The notes under the pieces: model-generated
Told to the model about the DNA's origin: nothing
What the model saw: only the letters and a program-made list of their open reading frames with translations
The model's database searches: none
Program-made: the position numbers and the translations under genes
Origin: JAGRCP01 sp942490705
GTDB lineage: Bacteria > Chloroflexota > Anaerolineae > Caldilineales > Caldilineaceae
DNA: 64,000 bases
Direction of reading: 5' to 3'
Assembly: GCA_942490705.1 (NCBI GenBank)
Contig: CALNXY010000005.1
Span: 248,001 to 312,000, forward strand
Shown: positions 44,101-52,441 of the stretch, piece by piece
Layout of the letters: every line of letters starts with the position of its first letter
Position numbering within the stretch: position 1 is the stretch's first letter

Positions 44101-44749
44101 TACAACCGGGGAACGCCTGAATCGTTACCATTGCGAAACTCAACTTGCCCTGGCGCTCTTGGAGAGCAGTGACGCCGAAGCCGCGAATCTGGCCGACGCG
44201 CTCTGGCAATCATTCCGGCAGGATGATGTGACAGGCGAGCGTCTGCAACACTGGTATTGGGCGCTGGCCCGGCTCATGGGGGCCCTGGGCCGGGCGGATG
44301 AACGGGCAGCCGCGTTGGCGGCTGCGTATGAAGAACTGCAACGGCAGGCGCGTGCGATTGAGGACCACAACGTGCGCCGACGCTTCTACGAGGCCGTGGC
44401 GGTCAACCGCGCCATTGTCGATGAACACGACGACCTCACCCACACGCAGCGCCGTATCATGGTGATGCTTGCCCGCCAGGCTGCACCGCTGGGACGGGCG
44501 CTGCAGCCTGACGAGATGATTGAGGTCGACTGGACAGTTCTCGGTCCGGAAGCGGAGACCATTCCCGACCCAGTTGAGGCCCGGCACTATCGTCTGCAGC
44601 GCCTGATGGCGGAAGCAAGCGAACAGGGCGCCACGCCAACCGATCGCGACCTTGCTGCGGCACTGGGCGTCAGCCGCCGCACGATCCTGCGCGACCTGGC
44701 GGCGATGGAAGCGTCAGGCATCGCGATCCGGACGCGCGGCCGGATCTAA
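41108..44749 (+). CDS. SARP/BTAD-type regulator with AAA ATPase, TPR region and C-terminal HTH
   Basis: 1213-residue signal-transducing regulator. Residues 12-100: OmpR-type winged helix (YLFGTAKVEVSGQTVALPGG, LIETLWPERAPASGRRALSD). 105-250: BTAD domain (LLEGCYDDWLLARRYALRER, GVEPGAESKQLAQRLRAE). 272-560: STAND-type ATPase with Walker A GAAGMGKS at 303-310 and Walker B HVLVLDDLHWA near 415. 610-1080: TPR-like helical repeats. 1165-1213: an extra winged HTH, TDRDLAAALGVSRRTILRDL. DNA-binding domains at both ends are unusual. ATG 41108 is preferred to a TTG at 41063. It lies just upstream of, and in line with, the exoprotein cluster and may control it (inference). Confidence 0.88.
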   Translation: MAMQTDSDYASHIGHIYLFGTAKVEVSGQTVALPGGRATILFAYLCLHPAREHPREMLIETLWPERAPASGRRALSDTLYRLRRAPVGDWIAATPTTVQLAEAERLWVDVWAFEQATTKRAKVTEATALSALYDRAATLYQGDLLEGCYDDWLLARRYALRERHLDCLLQAGEQMERIGEFVAARRYFQQLIGEDPLREQACLGLMRTLALDGRIADALAAFDELATRLSSELGVEPGAESKQLAQRLRAEQSSIAQDRTIGAVPDDNLLRPTFVGRQQERRHMLGAVEEAIQGCGRTVAVEGAAGMGKSRLFEEVAAGATWRGAVVAQGAASDRPAASPFSALAQAATAALTGLPAAQLEAILPNHTRVGFSPLYSPWATLQAQDELPPDAARLRLHTAIVDVFSALTALTPHVLVLDDLHWATEDQWAALGALVAQAAHMRLLILIGYRRTEVERGPGWEQLQHWERNGWLAPYRLEPLTPEELAALLPPPFRVEAAKIHSISGGNPFFVTETLLGLQAEQRAYRLTVEKRLAQLTADERTVLEAAAVVGDDASYALWHATGDMDAIALARISRRLSDAYFLQVDEDGCRFHHDLVRTAVYEQMDPRIGRRLHARAAAALAQQQPDAIQLRAFHLAAAGENEAAAAMYWAVGQAALAATAYADAQRALHKSLTLAPPSSPRECLARWTELARISAIAGDREVQRASLAAAQLLAVELDDQEAALALQIDSAHSAFLAGDQAEADKLLDLAQESAKRTANQAALCAVYLHRGDVALHFGDNQAAVEALECALEIARRIDERAHEGRALDGLAWAYTNLNEPPERCLPLYEQAIDAQVAAGNHFEEARARINYLSGLQDLGAWDRAAALADETLIAQQRIGYIRGEGAVRQARGLIALALGDYGAARDETEAARKIFARIGERLGHIIATVSLGNIAYHLNDPATAEALLRDALHEAEELDTTLFMAFALQDLGIQLVEQARPTEAIPLLRRAIAAWHTTGERLNRYHCETQLALALLESSDAEAANLADALWQSFRQDDVTGERLQHWYWALARLMGALGRADERAAALAAAYEELQRQARAIEDHNVRRRFYEAVAVNRAIVDEHDDLTHTQRRIMVMLARQAAPLGRALQPDEMIEVDWTVLGPEAETIPDPVEARHYRLQRLMAEASEQGATPTDRDLAAALGVSRRTILRDLAAMEASGIAIRTRGRI

Positions 44750-45006
44750 AGTCCATTCCACAAACGCAGATCCTTCAGACCTGCAAGAGCCTGCCTTCAC
44801 CGCATCCACCGGTCCACAAACGCCAGACGCGTATGCGCTGCGGCACGAATCGCCCCGCTGTTCGGTTAGCACGCGGCCCAGCCTCCTCACACCGGCGTGT
44901 CACACCGGCTCCCGGATCCCCACGTGCGTGCGAGAGCAATGCGAGACCCCTCCGCTATTCTCCCCATGAACTACTTCACTACCAAAGAGGGAAACGACGT
45001 TCAATT
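44750..45006. other. gap between the regulator and the exoprotein cluster
   Basis: 257 bases. The frame of the small gene is open upstream through this region, but the translation is Arg/Pro-rich and not protein-like. No clear terminator. A promoter for the cluster probably lies here. Confidence 0.4.
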
Positions 45007-45255
45007 ATGCCGCAACGACGCGCCACGTACGTCCTGCGTCTGTGGACGGACAGCGAAAAACCAATCAGCACGGCAATCTACGATGCCGACATGTACGATG
45101 CCGACACAAGGACAGCGCACGACGACCAATCGGAGCTTCGTGGTTCGCTTCAGCCCGTCGACTCGGAAGAGGCGCGCCACTTCGCCTCGCTGGAACAACT
45201 CATTGCACTGCTGCAAAACGCCATCAACGACTTGAAGCGCGCCGGCAATAGCTGA
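45007..45255 (+). CDS. small conserved-type protein, unknown function
   Basis: 82 residues. Starts MPQRRATYVLRLWTD, followed by a negatively charged middle (YDADMYDADTRTAHDD) and a C-terminal RGSLQPVDSEEARHFASLEQ plus a helix ending NAINDLKRAG. The pattern (LRLW near the start, RGSL, then HFASLEQLIALL) recalls short proteins often seen in Chloroflexota; no function is known to me. A GAGGGA site lies 13 bases upstream of ATG 45007. It is the first gene of the cluster after the SARP regulator. Confidence 0.6.
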   Translation: MPQRRATYVLRLWTDSEKPISTAIYDADMYDADTRTAHDDQSELRGSLQPVDSEEARHFASLEQLIALLQNAINDLKRAGNS

Positions 45256-45300
45256 ACGAAGTCTTCCCCCCACATTCGAACCCAGATTGAGGAGACGATC

Positions 45301-46704
45301 ATGACCCGAAAGCGTTCTGTCTTTGTACTCTCGTTCATCTTCACGGCGCTGCTTTTTGGCGGCCTCATCGCCATTGGAGGCGGTCAATTGCTGGCCACAG
45401 AGCTTGGGGGATCATCGGTGCCCGAACTGATGACCTACCAGGGCTATCTCACCGACAGCGGCGGCACAGCGCTTGATGGCAGCTATACGCTGACCTTCAG
45501 AATCTATGACGCCAGCACAGGCGGCACCAAGTATTGGGAAGAGAGCCACAGCGGTGTTGGGGTCAACAGCGGCTATTTTGCCGTTACGCTGGGCAGCCAG
45601 GGAACGCCGCTGGGCCCCAGCGTCTTTGAGGGTGACAACCGCTACATCGAAGTCAGCGTCAATGGCGAAGCGCCGCTGCCGCGCCAACGCTTCGCTTCGG
45701 TCCCCTACGCACTCCAGGCCTACCGGGCCTTGAATGCGGTCGAAGCCACCTACGCCACCACCGCCACAGTTGCCCTGAACGCCGGGGGCAGCTACCAGAA
45801 TATGATCGTCGTTGCCAAAAGCGGCGGGGACCACACGTCCGTTGCAACCGCGCTCGGTACGATTACGAACCCCTCTGCCAGCAACCGTACCCTGGTCTAT
45901 GTCGCCCCCGGCACGTACACCGAAAGCGAACTGGTTGACGTGAAGCCATATGTGCATCTCAAGGGCGCCGGTCCCAACGTGACTGTGGTCACCTCAACGC
46001 GCTCAGATTCGAGCGCCGGCGCGTCCGCATCGACGGTCAGAGTGCAGGACAAGGGGCGGCTCAGCGACCTGACAGTCTACAACGATGCGACCACCAACAC
46101 CGCCATCGCCGTCTATCTGGGCAGCGACGCCACGCGTGACGCGACAATCGATGACATCGTTGCCAAGGCGCGGGGCGCCGGCGGCACAAACCATTATGCC
46201 GTCCTGCTCAAGGATGCCGAACCGACCATCCGCAATTCGCTCCTCATGGCCACGGGCGCCGTCGGCTTTGGCACGGCCATCAACGCCGCGCTGGGGCACA
46301 TCGATGAGGACGGCAACAGCGAGCAGCCCTTTGTGGAGCAGAGCACGCTTGTTGGGGGTGAAGACGATGTGATCAATTGCACCACCGGTACGGGCACAGG
46401 CTATGCGCTCCACCTCACGCGCAGCAGCATCGATGTTCGTGGCAGCACCCTCTGTGGTGACTACCGGGCCATCGGAGTCTTCACCAACGGCCTCCCGGAT
46501 ATCGAGCACTCGCTGGTGCGGGTCAGCGCCAATAACAGCGCCTTTCTGGTTGAAACCGAAAATGGGCGCGTGAATTTCGCGGCTTCGCGCCTGGGCTTCA
46601 TCCCCGAACGTCTCGCCACTGGTGCTGGTACAGCGCCCAAATGTGTCGTTTCCTATGATTTTGGCACCTTCAATCAGCTCACGACGGCTTGCGCCAACGA
46701 GTAA
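45301..46704 (+). CDS. exported right-handed beta-helix protein
   Basis: 467 residues, ATG 45301 with a GAGGAG site. Signal peptide: KRSVFVLSFIFTALLFGGLI. Residues 38-140 resemble a tail-fibre/collar-like module common in secreted proteins (ELMTYQGYLTDSGGTALDGS, RFASVPYALQAYRAL). From 160 on, a pectin-lyase-like beta-helix: MIVVAKSGGDHTSVATALGT, TLVYVAPGTYTESELVDVKP, then degenerate strands with NSLLMATGAVGFG. No catalytic Asp cluster of pectinesterases is obvious, so it may be structural. Unlike its neighbours, it lacks the C-terminal YLP motif. The next gene starts 15 bases later. Confidence 0.7.
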   Translation: MTRKRSVFVLSFIFTALLFGGLIAIGGGQLLATELGGSSVPELMTYQGYLTDSGGTALDGSYTLTFRIYDASTGGTKYWEESHSGVGVNSGYFAVTLGSQGTPLGPSVFEGDNRYIEVSVNGEAPLPRQRFASVPYALQAYRALNAVEATYATTATVALNAGGSYQNMIVVAKSGGDHTSVATALGTITNPSASNRTLVYVAPGTYTESELVDVKPYVHLKGAGPNVTVVTSTRSDSSAGASASTVRVQDKGRLSDLTVYNDATTNTAIAVYLGSDATRDATIDDIVAKARGAGGTNHYAVLLKDAEPTIRNSLLMATGAVGFGTAINAALGHIDEDGNSEQPFVEQSTLVGGEDDVINCTTGTGTGYALHLTRSSIDVRGSTLCGDYRAIGVFTNGLPDIEHSLVRVSANNSAFLVETENGRVNFAASRLGFIPERLATGAGTAPKCVVSYDFGTFNQLTTACANE

Positions 46705-46719
46705 CCCAAGGGGGAAACG

Positions 46720-48063
46720 ATGCAGACCAAAATAGAACGCACAAGAGGGAGCGGCGTTGTGGTCATTCTCTTCTTGTTGATAGCGCTTGCCGGTACGCTC
46801 TACGCAGCCGGCGAAACACTGGCCCGCTACAGTCCCGGAGGCGGCAGCGGCGGCGGCGGCGTTGCCAGCGGCCAAACAGCGCTGCGCAGCGCCTTCGGCC
46901 AACCCGTGGCAGGCGTCACAGCCAGTGATACGACAACGCTCTGCGCTGGTTTCGCCTGCGGCCAGGGCGTGGCTTCTGACGACGCCATCGCCGGCTTGAC
47001 CGCCAGCAATAGCAGTCCGACCGAACTGGGCAACCTCACCGGCTTCACGGCACAGGTGACAGCGGGCAGCAACGTCCTCTACAGCTGGGACTTTGGTGAT
47101 GGCGGATCGGGTAGCGGGCCAACGCCGACCCACGTATATGGTGCGGCAGGTTCCTACACGGCAATCGTCACGGCCAGCAACGGCGCCGGCAGCGCCACGG
47201 CAGAGACCAGCGTCTCCGTCACCGGCGTTGGGACGACTCATACGGTTGACGTCGTCAATTTCGCGTTCCAGCCCGATCCGCTCACGATTCGAGTCGGCGA
47301 CACGGTGACCTGGGTGCGCCAGGCAGGTTTCCACAATGTGGTAGCCGATGATGGTTCCTTCACCAGCGGGCCGCCCAGCAGCACGTGGACGACCTATAGC
47401 CACACCTTCACCTCGGTCGGAACGTTCCGTTACTTCTGCGAAATTCACGGCGGCCCGGGTGGCGTGGGCATGGCCGGCACAATCATTGTCGAAACCGGCG
47501 ACGATGAGCCGATCAGCGGCCTGATCGCGGAAAACGACGGCCCGACGAAGCTTGCTTCTCCCACCGGCTTCACGGCCAGCGTAAGCGACGGATCCAACGT
47601 CACCTACGCCTGGGATTTCGGCGATGGCGCCAGCGGAACAGGCGTCACGGTACCCCACACTTATGCAGCCGCGGGGAGCTATGTCGCGACAGTGACGGCC
47701 AGCAACAGCGCCGGCAGTGTGCAGGCCCAAACGACCGTCCAGGTCGCGCATGCAGTGGTCGACGTGATCAATCTTGCGTTTGAGCCGGACCCCGTCACCA
47801 TTCCGGTCGGCGGCACGGTGATCTGGGTGCGTAAGGAAGGCTTTCATAACGTCGTAGCCGATGATGGCTCCTTCACCAGCGGGGCGCCGAGCAGTTCCTG
47901 GACGACATACAGCAACGCCTTTGCAACGGCGGGAGAGTTCCCCTACTACTGCGAGGCTCACGGCGGTCCAGGCGGCGCGGGCATGGCCGGCACGGTCATC
48001 GTCATCGACAGCGGCAACCTGGACAACAAGGTTTGGCTGCCCGTTATCCAAAAAGGACCCTGA
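46720..48063 (+). CDS. exported protein with two PKD and two cupredoxin domains
   Basis: 447 residues. Single N-terminal membrane-type signal (GVVVILFLLIALAGTLYAAG), a Gly-rich linker, then a repeated PKD-cupredoxin unit. PKD 1 spans about 90-168 (SWDFGDG), cupredoxin 1 about 173-257; PKD 2 266-343, cupredoxin 2 345-430. The type 1 copper ligands are complete in both: His205, Cys240, His243, Met251, and His376, Cys411, His414, Met422. The C-terminus is KVWLPVIQKGP, the exoprotein motif. It could be an extracellular electron carrier or copper binder. GGGGA precedes ATG 46720. The protease gene starts two bases after the stop. Confidence 0.82.
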   Translation: MQTKIERTRGSGVVVILFLLIALAGTLYAAGETLARYSPGGGSGGGGVASGQTALRSAFGQPVAGVTASDTTTLCAGFACGQGVASDDAIAGLTASNSSPTELGNLTGFTAQVTAGSNVLYSWDFGDGGSGSGPTPTHVYGAAGSYTAIVTASNGAGSATAETSVSVTGVGTTHTVDVVNFAFQPDPLTIRVGDTVTWVRQAGFHNVVADDGSFTSGPPSSTWTTYSHTFTSVGTFRYFCEIHGGPGGVGMAGTIIVETGDDEPISGLIAENDGPTKLASPTGFTASVSDGSNVTYAWDFGDGASGTGVTVPHTYAAAGSYVATVTASNSAGSVQAQTTVQVAHAVVDVINLAFEPDPVTIPVGGTVIWVRKEGFHNVVADDGSFTSGAPSSSWTTYSNAFATAGEFPYYCEAHGGPGGAGMAGTVIVIDSGNLDNKVWLPVIQKGP

Positions 48064-48065
48064 TC

Positions 48066-51000
48066 ATGCCCAATAGAGATCTTCCGCATAATCATGGAAG
48101 GCTGCGCCGGCTATTGCTTCTGATGCTGCTCGTTGCCCTCATCCCAACCCTTGGGGCGAGGGCCCGGGCGCAAACGCCGGATGACCCGGCAAACCGGATC
48201 GATGCAGCGACCTTTGCTGAATTCTATGAACCTGGCGTGTTGCGCATCAAGTTCAGCGACGATGTACCCATGCGCTTGCGCGACGGCGCCCCCACCGCGA
48301 TCAACGCGCGGGTGGATGCGGCGACGATGAACACGCTCGACCGCCTCTCTGCGGGCGGCACGTGGCAGCCGCTCCATGATGTGAGCGAGGACGCGCTCGA
48401 CGCGTTGCGCCAGGAAGGGGCTACGAATACGCAAGGCTCGCTGCCCGATCTCAACAACTATATGCGCCTGACGCTGCCCGCCGGCACGGATGAGCAAAGC
48501 GCGCTGCAGGCGTTCCGTGCGCTCTCCATCATCGAGTGGGTTGGACTCATGCCGCGGCCCGAAGTGTCATCTACCATACCGGACTTCAGTCAGGCCGGTG
48601 CGATCACGGGCAATCTGGCCGCCGATCGCTACCAGCGCTACTTGAACGCGGCGCCGGAAGGCGTCGACGCACGCTGGGCCTGGCTGGGCGGCGACAGCAG
48701 CGGCAGCGGGATTCGCATCTGTGATCTGGAGTATGACGTCAACGAAAACCATGCGGACCTGCCGACGATCAAACTCCTGCCTCCTGCGGCAGATCCCGTC
48801 TATGATGACAACCATGGCACGGCGGTCATGGGCATCATGGCCGCAAGAAATAACGGCTATGGCATAAAAGGCATTGCCTACAACGCCGACCTCTACTTCG
48901 CCGCCACTTATACCGTGAACGGCTTCAGCATTCCATCGGCCATCACGCGCTGCGCAAATGCCTTACGTGCGGGCGATATCATCGTCATCGAGGCGCAGAC
49001 GCAAGGGCCCAACACCAAACCAAAGGAGGAACGGGAGTGGGCCTCAGAAGGGCTTGTCCCAGTCGAGTGGGATAAAGCAACCTATGACGCCATCAAGGTT
49101 GCGGTTGCGGCCGGACGTATCGTTTTTGAAGCCGGCGCAAATGGTGCGGAAGATCTGGATTCGCCAGCCTATCAGAGCGGGAACGGGGGCCATCACCCTT
49201 TCAAGCCTGCCAATGACTCAGGCGCGATCATGGTCGGCGCCGGCAACTCCCCCTATGTTGATGGTGAAGATCCCCGCGCGCCCAGCTGGTTCACTAACTA
49301 TGGCGCGACCATGGACGTGCAGGGCTGGGGCGACGGCATCGTCACGACCGGGTACGGCGATCTGCATCCCGGTGAAGCTTCTGAAGAGGAACGTAACGTA
49401 TGGTTCAAGCGCTCGTTCGGGGGCACCTCGGGCGCGACGCCGATTGTGGCGGCCTCTGCAGCCGTCTTGCAGGATACATTCAAAGCCGTCAACGGCCGCG
49501 TCGCCACGCCCGCCGAGATGAAGACGATCCTGCGTTCGACGGGAACAGGTCAGCAAGGAACTCAGAAAATCGGTCCCCTGCCCGACCTGCGCGCGGCGAT
49601 CCTGAAAATCTACTCCGACGCCGGCGTCCTGCCGACGATCGCGGCGCCCGTCATTACGCCGGGCAGCGGGACCTACGCAATGCCCATGGAGGTGACAATC
49701 GGCTACGGCCCGGGGCAGAATCAGAGCAATACGCAGATCCGCTACACGCTGAACGGCAGCGAACCGACGGAAGACTCCTTCATCTTCATCCCAAGCCAGG
49801 GTGACACGCTCTATCTGAACTATGGCGCCACGGTCACGGCACGGGCATTCGTCCGCGACAACGCGCTCAATCGCACCTTCGAGAGTCCAACCAGCAGCGC
49901 CACCTATGTAAGTTCTACGCCCAAAGTCGCAACGCCCGTTATCTCCCCCGGAGCCGGCAGCTACTCTCAGGGCCAACAGTTCGTCATCACCAGCGCCACA
50001 CCCGGCGCGTCGATACGCTACCGAACCGACGGTCGGAGTATCAGCTTCTTCTATCCCGGTACCGATTACACCGGACCGATCACGTTGGGAGCGGGCGCCC
50101 ATGAAATCACGGCACGGGCCTACAAAGATGGCTATTACAAGAGTGACAGCGCCACAACCGGCGAAGTCATCATCAATGAAATTCAGCTGCCGGCCCCGGT
50201 CATCTACCCTTCCAGCGGGACCTTTACGGGCCAATTGACCGCCTATGTCGGCTCCACCGTTCTGGGTGCAGAGATCCGCTATACGCTGGACGGCAGCGAA
50301 CCAAACGAGAACTCGCTTCGCTTCGAAGAGCCGATCGTCCTCCTTCCTGCCAGCGGCTCAACGACCTACTTCCTCAAGACGCGGGTCTTCTTGCCGCCCT
50401 ATACGCCCAGCGCAACCACCGAGGTCGTCTACACCGTAATCAGTAGCTTGGCCCCGCCGCTAATCTCGGCAGATCAGCCCAGCAACAGCAACGAAGCAAC
50501 CATTACGATCACCCACGAGGATCCGGCCGCCGTCATCCGCTACACGACGAACGGGGCCGAGCCCACCTCCTACTCAACCGTCTATAGTGGGCCCTTCACC
50601 CTGACGCCCGGCCAATACACGGTCAAGGCCAAGGCCTTCCGCGCCAACGCCCAACCGAGCGCAAGCGCAAGCCTCGACGTTGCAGTGGCCAACAACACCG
50701 AAGTCATCACTGACCCGACGATGCAGCCATTTAGTACCCAGTTTTTCGTTGCACCGTTTTCGCTGACCATGCGGACAGATACGCCCGACGCGATCATCCG
50801 CTACACCTCGACGAGCGACGGCTCCATCGCACCTGATCCGACGGCCCCGGGACAAGGCGGAGCCGAAACGTATACCGGGCCGATCTTGATCGAGACCAAC
50901 GGCCAATATCGTTTCAAGGCCCGGGCATACAAAAGCAACGGCGTCGGCGGCTTCAACGCAAGCAACGTCATAGGCTCAGGAACCCTCTCCTTAGGCGACG

Positions 51001-52331
51001 CGCTGGGGGAAGCGACGATACCCGTCATCATCCCGGCGGGCGGCGTCTATACAGATACAATCGACGTGCGTCTCTCCGGCGCGGCGAATGAAGCGTTCTT
51101 CTACACCCTCGACGGATCAGCACCCGTCTCCGTCCCGCCCGCGACGCCGCCCTCGCAGTCGGCGAATCCTGCCAGCGTCATCTCAATCTCTGCACCGTCT
51201 ACGCTCGTCGCCAGGGCCTATCGTGTCTTCTTTGCGCCCAGTGCTACGGCCGGCGCCAATTTCGACTTCATCTGCGCGACGCCCGCCTTGACGGCCGGCG
51301 GCGCCGCCACAGAGCAAGTCGATGTGACAATGAGTACCACAACGTCAAGTGCGCAGATTCGCTACACAACGGACGGCAGTGACCCGACAGAGTTGTCAGC
51401 GCTCTATACCGGGCCTCTCTCAATCGAACAGACGACCACGCTCAAGGCCAGATGTTACCGCCCTGACTTCTCTCCCAGCGAAGTCGCCACCGAGCTCTAT
51501 GTGATCGGCCCCGCCCCGGAAACACCGGTCGTCACCGACGATCCGCAGGACCAAAACACGGCGGCAGGAGAAGATCTCACGCTTTCTGTCGACGCAAGCG
51601 GCTTCATGACTGATACGGTCGTCTTCCAGTGGCAGCGCAACGGCAACGATATTGCCGGCGAAAACGAGCCGACGCTGGATATTCCCAACGCGCAGCCGGA
51701 GAACGCAGGCGTCTACCGCGTCACCATCAGCGACCTGGGCGGCGCAGCAACCAGTCAGGAGGCGACCGTCACCATCAGCGAGGCAGCCATATCCGGCCTG
51801 CAGATCGAGCATGACGGACCCACCGTGCTCGGCGCGCCAACGAACTTTGCCGCCAGCGTGGCAATGGGGAGCGGCGTCACCTTCAGCTGGGACTTTGGTG
51901 ACGGGAGCACTGGCAGTGGCCCGAATCCAAGCCACAGCTACGCAAGCGTGGGCGCGTATGCCGTCACCGTCACGGCACAGAATGGAGTAGGCAGTACGAA
52001 TGCCCAGACGACTGTCGACGTTGTGGCTACGGCTGAGACCATCGGCGGCCTGGAAGCAGCAATTGACGGGCCAACGCCGCTCGGGCAAGCGACGACCTTC
52101 TTCGCAACCGTCGAGCAAGGGACCAACGTCACCTATGGTTGGGACTTTGGCGACGGCACAACAGGCAGCGGCCCGCGCGCCGAGCATACGTACGCCACTG
52201 CCGGTAGCTTCACGGTAACGGTCACTGCGTCCAACAGCCTCAGCAGCGAGCAGCAGACGCTGCAGGCCGTGATCTTGCCGACGGCCGGCACGCTGAACAA
52301 GAGCGTCTACTTGCCGCTGGTCGAACGGTAG
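48066..52331 (+). CDS. secreted subtilisin-like (S8) protease with chitobiase-C, Ig and PKD modules
   Basis: 1421 residues. Basic signal peptide LRRLLLLMLLVALIPTLGAR. Peptidase domain about 200-530 with Asp220 (IRICDLEYDV), His250 (DDNHGTAVMGI), oxyanion Asn359 (EAGANGAEDLD) and Ser455 (GGTSGATPIVAA). Seven chitobiase/hexosaminidase-C-like repeats follow, each with an IRYTxxGxxPT-type core. Then comes an Ig-like domain (VFQWQRNGNDIAG) and two PKD domains (SWDFGDGSTG, GWDFGDGTTG). The end is KSVYLPLVER. The DLEYD form of the Asp motif belongs to a divergent S8 subgroup. Start at ATG 48066, two bases after the previous stop. Confidence 0.85.
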   Translation: MPNRDLPHNHGRLRRLLLLMLLVALIPTLGARARAQTPDDPANRIDAATFAEFYEPGVLRIKFSDDVPMRLRDGAPTAINARVDAATMNTLDRLSAGGTWQPLHDVSEDALDALRQEGATNTQGSLPDLNNYMRLTLPAGTDEQSALQAFRALSIIEWVGLMPRPEVSSTIPDFSQAGAITGNLAADRYQRYLNAAPEGVDARWAWLGGDSSGSGIRICDLEYDVNENHADLPTIKLLPPAADPVYDDNHGTAVMGIMAARNNGYGIKGIAYNADLYFAATYTVNGFSIPSAITRCANALRAGDIIVIEAQTQGPNTKPKEEREWASEGLVPVEWDKATYDAIKVAVAAGRIVFEAGANGAEDLDSPAYQSGNGGHHPFKPANDSGAIMVGAGNSPYVDGEDPRAPSWFTNYGATMDVQGWGDGIVTTGYGDLHPGEASEEERNVWFKRSFGGTSGATPIVAASAAVLQDTFKAVNGRVATPAEMKTILRSTGTGQQGTQKIGPLPDLRAAILKIYSDAGVLPTIAAPVITPGSGTYAMPMEVTIGYGPGQNQSNTQIRYTLNGSEPTEDSFIFIPSQGDTLYLNYGATVTARAFVRDNALNRTFESPTSSATYVSSTPKVATPVISPGAGSYSQGQQFVITSATPGASIRYRTDGRSISFFYPGTDYTGPITLGAGAHEITARAYKDGYYKSDSATTGEVIINEIQLPAPVIYPSSGTFTGQLTAYVGSTVLGAEIRYTLDGSEPNENSLRFEEPIVLLPASGSTTYFLKTRVFLPPYTPSATTEVVYTVISSLAPPLISADQPSNSNEATITITHEDPAAVIRYTTNGAEPTSYSTVYSGPFTLTPGQYTVKAKAFRANAQPSASASLDVAVANNTEVITDPTMQPFSTQFFVAPFSLTMRTDTPDAIIRYTSTSDGSIAPDPTAPGQGGAETYTGPILIETNGQYRFKARAYKSNGVGGFNASNVIGSGTLSLGDALGEATIPVIIPAGGVYTDTIDVRLSGAANEAFFYTLDGSAPVSVPPATPPSQSANPASVISISAPSTLVARAYRVFFAPSATAGANFDFICATPALTAGGAATEQVDVTMSTTTSSAQIRYTTDGSDPTELSALYTGPLSIEQTTTLKARCYRPDFSPSEVATELYVIGPAPETPVVTDDPQDQNTAAGEDLTLSVDASGFMTDTVVFQWQRNGNDIAGENEPTLDIPNAQPENAGVYRVTISDLGGAATSQEATVTISEAAISGLQIEHDGPTVLGAPTNFAASVAMGSGVTFSWDFGDGSTGSGPNPSHSYASVGAYAVTVTAQNGVGSTNAQTTVDVVATAETIGGLEAAIDGPTPLGQATTFFATVEQGTNVTYGWDFGDGTTGSGPRAEHTYATAGSFTVTVTASNSLSSEQQTLQAVILPTAGTLNKSVYLPLVER

Positions 52332-52441
52332 GCAGGCTATCGCACCAACGAGCAGGCGCCGGCAATCAATCCAAGCCGGCGCCCTGATTTCCCCCAGGGA
52401 TGTCAATTGCGAAGCATCACAAAGGAGAAAAGGAGCGCCTC

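Noticed and set aside
46003..48051. Open frame of 682 codons on the minus strand
   Set aside because: Antisense to the beta-helix and cupredoxin genes, both with clear domains and ribosome binding sites. The protein is rich in Arg, Gly and Ala without recognisable motifs.
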